64,000 nucleotides of DNA from Arthrobacter jiangjiafuii. GTDB lineage: Bacteria > Actinomycetota > Actinomycetes > Actinomycetales > Micrococcaceae. The notes under the pieces were generated by a model. That model was not told the DNA's origin and did not search any database. It saw only the letters and a program-made list of their open reading frames with translations. The stretch spans positions 3,410,001 to 3,474,000 of the forward strand of contig NZ_CP076022.1 in the NCBI RefSeq assembly GCF_018622995.1. The letters run 5' to 3'. Made by a program: the position numbers and the translations under genes. Below, one piece after another: positions 37,303 through 45,120 of this stretch; positions within the stretch are counted from its first letter, which is position 1, and every line of letters begins with the position of its first letter.

Positions 37303-38784
37303 ATGTCTGACCGCATGACCCGCCCCTCCCCTGCGGAGATCCTTCCCGGGGGAACGAGTTCCTCCTCCGAACCGGAACTCGCCCGCTCCCTCTCCAGCCG
37401 GCACATCCAGCTCCTGGCCATCGGCGGTGCCATCGGCACCGGCCTGTTCATGGGCTCCGGCAAGACAATTTCCGTGGCCGGACCGTCGGTGATCTTCGTC
37501 TACATGGTCATTGGCTTCATGCTTTTCTTCGTCATGCGCGCCATGGGCGAACTACTGCTCTCCAACCTCAAGTACAAGTCCTTCACCGACTTCTCCGCCG
37601 ATCTGCTGGGCCCGTGGGCAGGGTTCTTCACCGGCTGGACCTACTGGTTCTGCTGGGTGGTCACCGGCATTGCCGATGTGGTGGCCATTTCCCACTACGT
37701 CACCTTCTGGTGGGCCGACGCTCCGCTGTGGATTCCCGCACTGGCCTGCATCCTGGCGCTGGTGGCCCTGAACCTTCCCAGCGTCAAGGCGTTCGGCGAG
37801 GCCGAATTCTGGTTTGCGCTGGTCAAGATCCTGGCCATTGTCACCCTCATCGTGGTGGGCCTGGTCATGATCTTCACCCGCTTCGAATCCGGCGGCAATG
37901 ACGTTGCAGGCTTCAACAACCTCTGGGAGCACGGCGGGTTCTTCCCCACCGGACCCATGGGCTTCGTGGCCGGCTTCCAGATTGCCGTGTTCGCGTTTGT
38001 GGGCATTGAACTGGTGGGAACCGCGGCAGCGGAAACCAAGGATCCCGAGAAGAACCTTCCGCGGGCCATCAACTCCATTCCGCTGCGCATCATGCTCTTC
38101 TATGTAGGCGCCCTGGTGGTGCTGATTTCCGTGGTTCCGTGGGACAGGTTCAGCGCCGACGAAAGCCCCTTCGTGGGCATGTTCGCCCTCGCAGGGCTGG
38201 GCGCCGCATCCGCCGTCGTGAACTTCGTGGTCCTGACCTCGGCTGCTTCCTCCGCGAATTCAGGGATATATTCCACCTCGCGCATGGTTTTCGGCCTGGC
38301 GCACGACGGCGATGCCCCCAAGGCGTTCGGCCGCCTCTCACGGCGCAAGGTGCCGCAGAACGCCCTGTTCTTCTCCTGCACCTTCCTGCTGGCCGGGGTG
38401 GTGCTGCTGTACGCCGGCGAGTCGGTCAGCGCGGCCTTCACCCTGGTCAGCACCATCTCGGCGCTGTGCTTCATGTTTGTCTGGACGCTGATCCTGGTCA
38501 GCTACCTGGTGTACCGCCGCCGCCGGCCGCAGCTGCATGCGGCCTCCACCTTCAAACTGCCCGGCGGCGTCGTGATGGTCTATGTGGTGCTGGCGTTCTT
38601 CGGCTTCATTCTCTGGGCGCTGACCACCCAGGCCGACACGCTGCAGGCGCTGCTGGTCACCCCGGTCTGGTTTGCCCTGCTCGGCGTGGTCTACGCTTTC
38701 CTGCGCCGGACCCCGCTGCACCAGGCCCGTGTGGCTGAACACAAGGCGATGGTCGCCGCCGAGCAGGCCGCACTGGTTCGCTAG
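37303..38784 (+). CDS. cycA: Amino acid permease, D-serine/D-alanine/glycine type
   Basis: 493 residues, APC superfamily, 12 membrane helices. N-terminal ELARSLSSRHIQLLAIGGAIGTGLFMGSG contains the substrate-binding unwound helix. KSFTDFSADLLGPWAGFF and ELVGTAAAETKDPEKNLPRAI follow the AAT/CycA subgroup. Imports glycine, D-serine or D-alanine with protons. ATG at 37303 behind AAAAGAG; the frame is open to 37267. Divergent from the glycine-cleavage operon, so it supplies its substrate. The symbol is assigned by subgroup resemblance. Confidence 0.85.
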   Translation: MSDRMTRPSPAEILPGGTSSSSEPELARSLSSRHIQLLAIGGAIGTGLFMGSGKTISVAGPSVIFVYMVIGFMLFFVMRAMGELLLSNLKYKSFTDFSADLLGPWAGFFTGWTYWFCWVVTGIADVVAISHYVTFWWADAPLWIPALACILALVALNLPSVKAFGEAEFWFALVKILAIVTLIVVGLVMIFTRFESGGNDVAGFNNLWEHGGFFPTGPMGFVAGFQIAVFAFVGIELVGTAAAETKDPEKNLPRAINSIPLRIMLFYVGALVVLISVVPWDRFSADESPFVGMFALAGLGAASAVVNFVVLTSAASSANSGIYSTSRMVFGLAHDGDAPKAFGRLSRRKVPQNALFFSCTFLLAGVVLLYAGESVSAAFTLVSTISALCFMFVWTLILVSYLVYRRRRPQLHAASTFKLPGGVVMVYVVLAFFGFILWALTTQADTLQALLVTPVWFALLGVVYAFLRRTPLHQARVAEHKAMVAAEQAALVR

Positions 38785-38793
38785 CCGCGCTTC

Positions 38794-39660
38794 CTACCCG
38801 CGGGTGAAGGCCAGATAGCGGCGGGCGGACTCCTGCACAATGCGGTCGGCGCCGTGCGGGATGATCCGGTCCCACCAGCCCCCGTAGAGGCGCTCGTAAC
38901 GCAGCGGTTCGAGGGCCGCGGCGGCCGCCTTCACCGTTTCGGGCCGCTCGGGGATCTGGTTGGGATAGCTGTACAGGAACGAGACGTGGGTCCGGTCGGG
39001 GATGACGTTGATGATGTCGCCGGTGAACAACGCGCCACCCCCGTCCGGATCGTCCATCCAGTGCAGCACGGTGCCGCCGGCAAAGTGGATGCCGGCCCGG
39101 TACAGGGTCAGGGCGGGGGCCAAACTGTGGCGCTCACCCTTCCAGAACTGCAGATGGTCATCCGCCCGCCCCACCCACCGCCGGTCCGCGGCATGCAGGT
39201 AAACAGGCGCGTCGAATTCCCGGGCCCATTCGGCCATGGTGGTGTAAAAATGCGGGTGGCTGATGGCGATGGCGCTGATTCCGCCTTCGGCCCGGATCAG
39301 GGCCGCCAACTCATCGTCCAGATAGGCCTGGCAATCCCACAGGATGTTGCCGCCCGCCGCCTTGACCAGCAGCGCGCGCTGGCCGATGGCGAAGGAAGGC
39401 TCGCACCCGATGCCCAGCACGCCCGGACCCTGGGCATGGATGCTGCCCCGGTGCGAGGGCCCGCGCAGCTTCTCCAGCGTGGTCCAGGCCTGGCCGGTCA
39501 GCGGCACATACTGGCGCTCGTCGTCGCAGATCGGGCAATCGCTGCGGGAGGCGCCGTACTGGGTGCCGCAGGTGACGCACAGCGGCAGGTTCCCGGGGGC
39601 GTCGAAGGAAGGGGCTGCGGCGGGATCGGCCGCCGGTTCTGCGGAGGAGGGCGCTGGCAT
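38794..39660 (-). CDS. MBL-fold protein with N-terminal zinc-ribbon-like Cys cluster and degenerate metal motif
   Basis: 288 residues. Residues 25-50 have CVTCGTQYGASRSDCPIC, a possible zinc ribbon. The metallo-beta-lactamase fold follows, but the usual HxHxDH reads HPHFYT (SHPHFYTTMAEWAREF), lacking the second-metal Asp/His; a later GDII (LFTGDIINVIPDRTHVSF) and IPHGADR are kept. At most one metal site is likely. Uncharacterised subfamily in soil bacteria; whether it is a hydrolase is uncertain. Starts ATG at 39660 with a low-complexity Ala/Pro N-terminus. Convergent with the permease (9-nt gap). Confidence 0.8.
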   Translation of the reverse strand: MPAPSSAEPAADPAAAPSFDAPGNLPLCVTCGTQYGASRSDCPICDDERQYVPLTGQAWTTLEKLRGPSHRGSIHAQGPGVLGIGCEPSFAIGQRALLVKAAGGNILWDCQAYLDDELAALIRAEGGISAIAISHPHFYTTMAEWAREFDAPVYLHAADRRWVGRADDHLQFWKGERHSLAPALTLYRAGIHFAGGTVLHWMDDPDGGGALFTGDIINVIPDRTHVSFLYSYPNQIPERPETVKAAAAALEPLRYERLYGGWWDRIIPHGADRIVQESARRYLAFTRG

Positions 39661-39765
39661 GGGCCCTAGTAGAACACGCTTGCGTTTCAGCTGACAGGGT
39701 TGCCGCCAAACCCCGGCAAGCTGCTGGCATGAAGCCGTGCTTTCGGCCAGCAGCCGCCCGGGATA

Positions 39766-40269
39766 CTAGGCCTGCGGGTAGGGCAGGTACTGCTGCTGCT
39801 GGGCGCCGGCGTCGTACCGGGCACCCTCAGGCTTGCTGGGCAGGAGCGAGAAGACCAGGATCGCGATGCCGCCCACGAACGGGACGAGGCCGAGCAGGAT
39901 GAACCAGGCACTGAAACCGCCGTCGTGCAGGCGGCGGACCAGCAGTGCCACGCCCGGGACCAGAACAGCCAGCGAGTACAGCATCATCAGGCCGGCAGGA
40001 ACCATGAAGGCAGAGCCGGTCAGCTCGTTGGTCCACGGATCAATGCTGTTGGCCATCGACATCATCAGCCAGATGTACAGGACCGTGGTGACCACGGTGT
40101 TCAGGAGCATGACCCACCAGTACTCGCTGCGGCTGGCGCGGCCGGAGAACGTGGCGTACTTCTTGAAGTACCTCTTAACGGCCTGCCCGAAAGAGGCGCC
40201 GTACAGCGGCTGGGACAGGTCCTCAGGCTTCACGGGCGCGGAATCGAACTGGGCATTCTGGACAGACAT
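39766..40269 (-). CDS. DUF805 domain membrane protein
   Basis: 167 residues with four hydrophobic segments. The DUF805 signatures are present: YFKKYATFSGRASRSEYWWV, VALLVRRLHDGGFSAWF, LGLVPFVGGIAILVFSLLPS and a polar tail with AQQQQYLPYPQA. Function of the family is unknown. Preceded by a gap of about 80 nt with a clear GGGGGAAAACC box before the ATG. Not obviously part of a neighbouring operon. Confidence 0.85.
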   Translation of the reverse strand: MSVQNAQFDSAPVKPEDLSQPLYGASFGQAVKRYFKKYATFSGRASRSEYWWVMLLNTVVTTVLYIWLMMSMANSIDPWTNELTGSAFMVPAGLMMLYSLAVLVPGVALLVRRLHDGGFSAWFILLGLVPFVGGIAILVFSLLPSKPEGARYDAGAQQQQYLPYPQA

Positions 40270-40349
40270 TGGTTTTCCCCCAAAGGATTCGTGTTGAAAA
40301 AACCAATGCTAACCTTTCCGGGCGCCGCACCGCAGGCAACCGTTCCGGC

Positions 40350-40949
40350 CTAATACACCACGGTTCCGGTGGAGCTGACGGCACTGTCGGCCGATCCGGC
40401 CCTGGTGCTCACCTCCACCTGGATGCCCAGGCTGTGCAGGGGGTTGCCGAGGGCCAGAGCCAGGTCCGGAACCACCGCCTGCTGGATCCGGTCCACCACC
40501 GCCCTGATGTCGGCCCGGGCATCGACCGTCACTTTCAGGGTCAAGTCCGGTTCCTCCGGGGTGCCGCGGACCAGGGCTGTGGCACCCCGCACCCCGGGGA
40601 TCCGTTCGGTGGCGGTCTCCACGGCAGCGGCCAGTACGGGGGGATTGCAGACAGTAATGCCACGTGCGGGGTCCTCCTGCAGCCGGAACTCTCCGGCAGC
40701 ACGCCGCCGGGGAATCTGGGCCAGCAGCCACCACAGCCCCAGCAGGCCAAGCAGGAGACCGGCAACCAGTGCGGTGACGGGAGCATATTGGCTTCCGGTC
40801 AGCGTTTCCGGAGAGCCACCCAGCACCGGCTCCGCGGGACGGCCCACCACTCCCGAGGCCAGCAGCAGGACCCAGACCCCCGCCGCCAGGCACAGCAGGC
40901 CAAGGATGGTCAGCCAAACACGGTTGGTGGTCCCCGCGTGTGCCCGCAT
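40350..40949 (-). CDS. Alkaline-shock membrane anchor-like protein (AmaP-like)
   Basis: 199 residues. Two N-terminal helices (WLTILGLLCLAAGVWVLLLA and VTALVAGLLLGLLGLWWLLA) then a soluble domain with the Asp23-like pattern (VETATERIPGVRGATALVRG, PDLTLKVTVDARADIRAVVD). AmaP tethers Asp23 to the membrane in firmicutes; by analogy this would anchor the neighbouring Asp23 proteins. ATG at 40949 lies seven bases after GAGG; the TTG at 40994 lacks an RBS. Last gene of the leftward cluster starting at 42779. Confidence 0.75.
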   Translation of the reverse strand: MRAHAGTTNRVWLTILGLLCLAAGVWVLLLASGVVGRPAEPVLGGSPETLTGSQYAPVTALVAGLLLGLLGLWWLLAQIPRRRAAGEFRLQEDPARGITVCNPPVLAAAVETATERIPGVRGATALVRGTPEEPDLTLKVTVDARADIRAVVDRIQQAVVPDLALALGNPLHSLGIQVEVSTRAGSADSAVSSTGTVVY

Positions 40950-40999
40950 GGTGTTCCTCGTTCCTCTGGTGCTTTCCGTGGGAGGTTCCGCCAAGGCCT

Positions 41000-41563
41000 T
41001 CAGCTGCTGGACCTGATGGTGACGGTGATATGCGGAACCGGGTCCAGCCCGGAGGCCTGCAGCCGGGAGGAGACGCCGTCCGCCACCCAGTGCTGCAGGT
41101 CGGCGGTATTGCGCAGCGCCGTTGTCACGTTCACCCTCACTTCCCGGTCCGATGCCGTTGCCGAGGCTGAGGACACCCCGTCAATGTGTTCGCAGGTGGC
41201 TGCGGCCAGGCGGGCAGCGGCCCGGCGCGGCATGACTGCCTCGCTGGTGCCGGTTACCTCGGGGCTGGGTTCCAGATGCAGGGGCAGGGAGTGGAAGCGT
41301 CCCGGGATCAGCACGGTCAACAGCAGGAGAGCCCCGATCACCGCCAGGACAATACCCGCGATCCAGCTGCCGGGGCTGTTCCAGCTCAGTGAGGCCAGCC
41401 AATCGGGTACCGCTGTGAAGAAGCGGGGCCACTGTCCTTCGACGAGCCGGGCGATCGCCGCCCAGACCAGAAAGACTCCGGCCGCCAGCAGGACCAAGGA
41501 GCAAACGACCGCCGGCACCGCGCGGCTGGGCCGGGGACGCAGCCGGACCCGGGGCCCGTTCAC
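41000..41563 (-). CDS. DUF6286-type membrane protein, Asp23-associated
   Basis: 187 residues: two transmembrane helices (VVCSLVLLAAGVFLVWAAIA and AGIVLAVIGALLLLTVLIPG) and a C-terminal domain rich in DxxVxVNVTTAL-type strands, like DUF6286. Sequence and topology parallel the AmaP-like gene downstream, and both likely form a membrane anchoring layer. The GTG start overlaps the stop of the upstream asp23 gene by four bases. Function unknown. Confidence 0.7.
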   Translation of the reverse strand: MNGPRVRLRPRPSRAVPAVVCSLVLLAAGVFLVWAAIARLVEGQWPRFFTAVPDWLASLSWNSPGSWIAGIVLAVIGALLLLTVLIPGRFHSLPLHLEPSPEVTGTSEAVMPRRAAARLAAATCEHIDGVSSASATASDREVRVNVTTALRNTADLQHWVADGVSSRLQASGLDPVPHITVTIRSSS

Positions 41564-41979
41564 TGCAGCCTCCGCCGGACGTCGTCCGGAGGATCGAGCT
41601 CCAGCCAGGAAACAGTGACGTCCACTTGGCGCACCTCGACGCCGGTCAGCTCCGTCACCCGGGCGGATATGCGGTCCCGGAGCCGGTCCGCGGCCTGGCG
41701 GAGCGGGACCGGATAGGGCAGGCCTACCTCCACCCGCAGCGTGGCCACACTGCCCGACACCTCCACGGTTGCCTGCGGCCGTGCGGAGAGATCCGCCTGC
41801 GCGCCGATGCCGAGGAACCCGCCCGAGCTGCCGCCCGCGTCGGTTTCATCCTTCGCGACCTGTCCGGCGATTTTCTCCAGCACCTTCCGGGCCAGCACCG
41901 TGGTTCCGCGGTCCCCTACCTCCCGGCGGGGAGGCCTGCCGCCCGGTGCGCGTCCCTTTTCAATCCCGGGTGCGCTCAT
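41560..41979 (-). CDS. Asp23/Gls24 family envelope-stress protein (1)
   Basis: 139 residues. After a polar N-terminus, the Asp23 core runs through VLARKVLEKIAGQVAKDETD, PQATVEVSGSVATLRVEVGL and VELTGVEVRQVDVTVSWLEL-like strands. Soluble and membrane-proximal via AmaP-like partners. Its ATG overlaps the stop of the 59-residue membrane peptide (ATGA), and its own stop overlaps the next start, showing tight coupling. Confidence 0.85.
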   Translation of the reverse strand: MSAPGIEKGRAPGGRPPRREVGDRGTTVLARKVLEKIAGQVAKDETDAGGSSGGFLGIGAQADLSARPQATVEVSGSVATLRVEVGLPYPVPLRQAADRLRDRISARVTELTGVEVRQVDVTVSWLELDPPDDVRRRLQ

Positions 41980-42155
41980 CTGCTGGACGCTCTGCCAAAC
42001 AGCGACTGCACATCAAGCCTGCCGTCCGCGGCCAGGCCTATCAACAGCCCGATCAGGCCGAAGAGCAGCGTCAGCAGGAAGGCGTACCACCCTCCGAATG
42101 CCAACACGATCCCCAGGACCAGCCCGATCGCCAAGCACCATTTTGTTGCGGACAT
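41976..42155 (-). CDS. DUF2273-like small membrane protein, 59 aa
   Basis: A short gene reading MSATKWCLAIGLVLGIVLAF then GGWYAFLLTLLFGLIGLLIG and ending in LFGRASSR. Two hydrophobic helices joined by GGW, the topology and size of DUF2273 proteins that accompany Asp23 genes. ATG at 42155 is preceded by AGAAGGAGG, a strong RBS. Stop overlaps the Asp23 start by four bases. Probably part of the Asp23 membrane complex. Confidence 0.82.
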   Translation of the reverse strand: MSATKWCLAIGLVLGIVLAFGGWYAFLLTLLFGLIGLLIGLAADGRLDVQSLFGRASSR

Positions 42156-42230
42156 GTGGTCCTCCTTCTGTTGGCCGGCGGCACCAATGCACCGCCGGGC
42201 AAGAGTTGCTTAGCCCAGGCCTGCGGGTCC

Positions 42231-42779
42231 CTATTCCAACCGGCCCGCTGGCTGGTTCCCGGTATCGTCTCCGTCGCCGGAATCTTCGTTGGGGAGGTGC
42301 ACGTCGGTGACATCGACGTTGACTTCGAGCACTTCGAGTCCGGTGGCGTTTTCCACCGATCGGATGACATTGCGGCGGATCCCCTGGCTGACCTCCACTA
42401 TCGAGTAGCCGTACTCCACCACGATGCTCACGTCGATCGCCGCCTGCCGCTCCCCCTTTTCCACGCTCACGCCGTCGGCGGCATTGGTCTGGGCACCGGA
42501 GATGCGCCCCGACACCGAGCTCAGCGCCCGGCGTGCCGCGTTGCCCATGGCATAGACGCCCGGCACTTCCCGGGTGGCCAGGCCGGCGAGTTTCTGCACC
42601 ACGGTGTCCTCAATGGTGGTGTCCCCCTGTGGCGTGTGCAGGGGCCCGGATTGCCTTATCGGCTGGGTTCCACTGGGGCTGGGGACCGCACTCGCGGCCA
42701 CGCTCCCGGTGTGAACTGTGTGAGGTTCCGGCGGCCTCTCGGCGCCGGCGGATTGTCCTGGATTCCGGGCATCTGCCAT
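42231..42779 (-). CDS. Asp23/Gls24 family envelope-stress protein (2)
   Basis: 182 residues. The N-terminal 55 are disordered (Pro, Ser, Thr, Gln). The Asp23 core follows: EDTVVQKLAGLATREVPGVY, then VSVEKGERQAAIDVSIVVEY, GYSIVEVSQGIRRNVIRSVE and LEVLEVNVDVTDVHLPNED. This is the classic Gls24 pattern. ATG at 42779 lies nine bases behind GAGGAG; in-frame ATGs at 42788 and 42809 are less well placed. First gene of the leftward Asp23 arm, divergent from the ECF sigma gene, which may control it. Confidence 0.88.
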   Translation of the reverse strand: MADARNPGQSAGAERPPEPHTVHTGSVAASAVPSPSGTQPIRQSGPLHTPQGDTTIEDTVVQKLAGLATREVPGVYAMGNAARRALSSVSGRISGAQTNAADGVSVEKGERQAAIDVSIVVEYGYSIVEVSQGIRRNVIRSVENATGLEVLEVNVDVTDVHLPNEDSGDGDDTGNQPAGRLE

Positions 42780-42855
42780 GTATCTCATCTCCTCGGGACT
42801 GGCCCGCACTAAATGCTCTTCCCGGTTAAGGACGGGCCTTAGTGCCTATCGTCAC

Positions 42856-42897
42856 GGGCCCGCGGAAATTTCTTTTCGGGCGGCTGCACGCGGGCCC
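42856..42897. repeat. Inverted repeat in the divergent Asp23/sigma promoter region
   Basis: GGGCCCGCG (42856-42864) and CGCGGGCCC (42889-42897) form 9-bp perfect arms, 24 nt apart. It is between the divergent starts at 42779 and 42974. The reading frame of the sigma gene is technically open here, but this sequence lies upstream of the chosen start. Could be a regulatory fold; unproven. Confidence 0.35.
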
Positions 42898-42973
42898 GGG
42901 CTGTTCCCCGGCCGTGACGCATCTGCGATATTTGAGGAGGCCCGGCGGTCCGCCGGACCGGACAGGGGCACCC

Positions 42974-43642
42974 ATGGCCACGGCTGATTCGCCGGAAGAG
43001 TCCGGCATCTTCCCAGAGGCCCGCACTGTTACGCGGTCCCGCGGTCCCGGCACTCCGGACCGGACCTCCAGAGGCGCCCTGCACGCGTTGGAGGGCCTGG
43101 ACGAGCCAACAATCGTGGCCCGCGCCCAGGACGGTGACCTGTTCGCCTTTGAACATCTGGTGGCGACATATCAAGGACGCCTGTTCCGACTCGCCTACCG
43201 GATGCTCAATGACCGCGGCGACGCCGAAGACGTTGTCCAGGAAACACTGACGGCCGGGTGGCGGGCGTTGCCTGCGCTGGTGGACTCGCGAGCCTTCGGC
43301 GGCTGGGTGTACCGGACGGCCACCAACCGCTGCCTGGACCTCCTGCGCCGTCGGACGGCACGCCCGGAGGACGCGGTGGATTCGGCCGGGCTGTGGCCGT
43401 CACTGGAACCCCGCACGGGGGATCCGCATCGAAGCGCGGAGCTCGCCGCTGAACTGGAGTGTCTCTCCCGTGCCCTGGCCGACCTCCCGCCGGGCCAGCG
43501 TGCCTGTTGGGTCCTGCGCGAACTTCACGACCAGAGTTATGCCGAGATAGGCGCCGCACTGCAGATCAGTCCCGACTCGGTGCGTGGACGCCTTGCCCGC
43601 GCCCGGGAAAAGCTCGCGGAGGCAATGATCCAATGGCACTGA
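42974..43642 (+). CDS. RNA polymerase ECF-type sigma factor
   Basis: 222 residues. Region 2: AFEHLVATYQGRLFRLAYRM and LNDRGDAEDVVQETLTAGWR, WVYRTATNRCLDLLRRR. Region 4: LSRALADLPPGQRACWVLRE, LHDQSYAEIGAALQISPDSV, RGRLARAREKLAEAM, a complete HTH. The frame opens at 42842, but ATG at 42974 has AGGGG five bases upstream. No anti-sigma gene follows; instead its stop overlaps an Asp23-like gene, and a whole Asp23 operon lies divergently. Likely a dedicated envelope-stress sigma factor. Confidence 0.9.
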   Translation: MATADSPEESGIFPEARTVTRSRGPGTPDRTSRGALHALEGLDEPTIVARAQDGDLFAFEHLVATYQGRLFRLAYRMLNDRGDAEDVVQETLTAGWRALPALVDSRAFGGWVYRTATNRCLDLLRRRTARPEDAVDSAGLWPSLEPRTGDPHRSAELAAELECLSRALADLPPGQRACWVLRELHDQSYAEIGAALQISPDSVRGRLARAREKLAEAMIQWH

Positions 43643-44082
43643 CCCCTTCCCTGCCCGTGCTCGCCGCGGCCACTGCTTCGCTGCGGGAGCATGACCTGCG
43701 GCACCCCGCCCTGCGCCCGCCCCGCCGTCTGGTGCAGGCGGTGCTTGCTGCCGCCGCATCACATGCCCGGGGAGCAGACCGCGTGCCGTTGGCCGCCACG
43801 CTGCACGGGAGGGTGGACATCAGCGAACAGGCGGTGGCCGCCGTCGTGCACGACGCCGCCCGGGATGTTGCCGGTGTCCGCTCCCGCCGCTGCCGCATCG
43901 ACCGGCCTGCCGGCGCCGGCTCCGGACTGCGCATCCAGCTGCGCACCGCGGTGGCGCCGGGCGTGGATATCCGCCGGGCAATGGACCTGGTGCGGCGCAA
44001 CATCCGGGAGGCGGTGGCTGCCTCCGTAGGGGTGGTTCCGGGTACCGTCCACCTGACCGTAGAGGACCTTTACGATGACTGA
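43633..44082 (+). CDS. Asp23/Gls24-like protein, 149 aa
   Basis: Overlaps the sigma-factor stop by 10 bases in another frame, so it is translationally coupled. Contains DISEQAVAAVVHDAARDVAGV followed by CRIDRPAGAG, then LRIQLRTAVAPGVDIRRAMD and VRRNIREAVAASVGVVPGTV with VHLTVEDLYDD. These strands and helices match the Asp23 core although family identity is weaker than in the leftward genes. Positively charged N-terminus. Coupled next gene overlaps by eight bases. Confidence 0.7.
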   Translation: MALTPSLPVLAAATASLREHDLRHPALRPPRRLVQAVLAAAASHARGADRVPLAATLHGRVDISEQAVAAVVHDAARDVAGVRSRRCRIDRPAGAGSGLRIQLRTAVAPGVDIRRAMDLVRRNIREAVAASVGVVPGTVHLTVEDLYDD

Positions 44083-44386
44083 CCGGCCAGGCCATTCGGG
44101 GGCGGCCCACGGCGCAGTCGCGGCGCTGGCTGCAACGGCGGTGCAGCAGACTCCGGGAGTCCGGACCAGCCACACCGGGATCGCCGCGGCCATGGCCGGG
44201 CGCCGGGCTGTCATTAACCTGGACATCACCACGGACGCCCGGTTCAGTGCACTTGAGGTGGCGGCCCAGCTGCAGGAGCGGCTTTACGCGGCGCTGTATC
44301 GGGCCGGGGTTCCCCGGGCCTCCATCAACGTGAGCATCCTTGCCATCGAATCGTCTCCGCCGGCCTCTCTCGGTCCGGAGCGGTAA
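44075..44386 (+). CDS. Small Asp23-like protein, 103 aa
   Basis: ATG at 44075 overlaps the previous stop. The strand-helix order resembles a truncated Asp23 core: AAVAALAATAVQQTPGVRTS-like helix, RRAVINLDITTDARFSALEV, LQERLYAALYRAGVPRASIN, VSILAIESSPPAS. No membrane segment. Interpreted as another, shorter Asp23 homologue; identity is from pattern only. Followed by a 3-nt gap and the next gene. Confidence 0.55.
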   Translation: MTDRPGHSGAAHGAVAALAATAVQQTPGVRTSHTGIAAAMAGRRAVINLDITTDARFSALEVAAQLQERLYAALYRAGVPRASINVSILAIESSPPASLGPER

Positions 44387-44389
44387 CCC

Positions 44390-45037
44390 GTGGGACCGTG
44401 GCAGGGCAACTTTCCGCAGTGGGCTCCGGTGTGGGCGGCAGTGCGCGGGCTGCACAGCACTGCTTTCGGGGATGCTGTGGTGATGGTGCCGGCCGGAGCA
44501 TCCGTTCCGCCGCAGTACGTTGCAACATGGCCCGGCGGGGACACGCCCCGGGCTGCCGCCGCCGTCGCCGACCGGAGCGGCGCCCTCCTCACGCTGGTGA
44601 CCGGCGACGAGGAGACCGCCGGCACCTTCGCCGCCGGATACGGACTGGCCCCGTTGTCCCGGCTCGCGCTGCTGGCCGCAGACCCGGCCGACGTCCCGCA
44701 GGTGCCGCAGCTGCCCGACGGCGCCGAGCTCACCCTCATCTCGGAGCCGGCGTGGCGGAGCGTGGAGATCACTGCCTCCGGCGGGCCGGTGGCGCGCGGG
44801 AAACTGGCGCTGGGCGAGGGTTTTGCCCTGCTCGGCGGCATCGACATCCGGCGGGCGGATCCGGACCACACCATGGAAGCCGCCATACTCGCCTCGCTGG
44901 CCGCCGAAGCAGCGGACAGCGACGCCGCCCTGGTCCTTCTGCCTGCGCTGCCCAAGTCCGCGCTCTGGTACGGCCGTCACGGCTGGAGTGCGGCGGCGCA
45001 GATCCTTACCTTCATGCGCTCCCGGGACGCGGCCTAG
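44390..45037 (+). CDS. Hypothetical protein with GNAT-like C-terminus, 215 aa
   Basis: GTG start 3 nt after the preceding stop. Residues 160-205 (MEAAILASLAAEAADSDAAL, LLPALPKSALWYGRHGWSAA) resemble the C-terminal helix-strand of GNAT acetyltransferases (YGRHGW). The N-terminal 110 residues show no recognised domain. Last gene of the ECF-Asp23 rightward arm; whether it modifies envelope components is unknown. Confidence is in the coding call, not the function. Confidence 0.65.
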   Translation: MGPWQGNFPQWAPVWAAVRGLHSTAFGDAVVMVPAGASVPPQYVATWPGGDTPRAAAAVADRSGALLTLVTGDEETAGTFAAGYGLAPLSRLALLAADPADVPQVPQLPDGAELTLISEPAWRSVEITASGGPVARGKLALGEGFALLGGIDIRRADPDHTMEAAILASLAAEAADSDAALVLLPALPKSALWYGRHGWSAAAQILTFMRSRDAA

Positions 45038-45120
45038 GCACGCCCCGCGTGTAAACTCCGACTCACGCTGCAACGCCGCAGGCGGCAGCCCTGAGAGACC
45101 GAACTGTAGGGAGATCAAAC

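Noticed and set aside
42842-42973. N-terminal extension of the ECF sigma factor from GTG/ATG-like codons at 42842
   Set aside because: The extension is Arg/Gly/Pro-rich, contains an inverted repeat and lacks an RBS; ATG 42974 has a good one.
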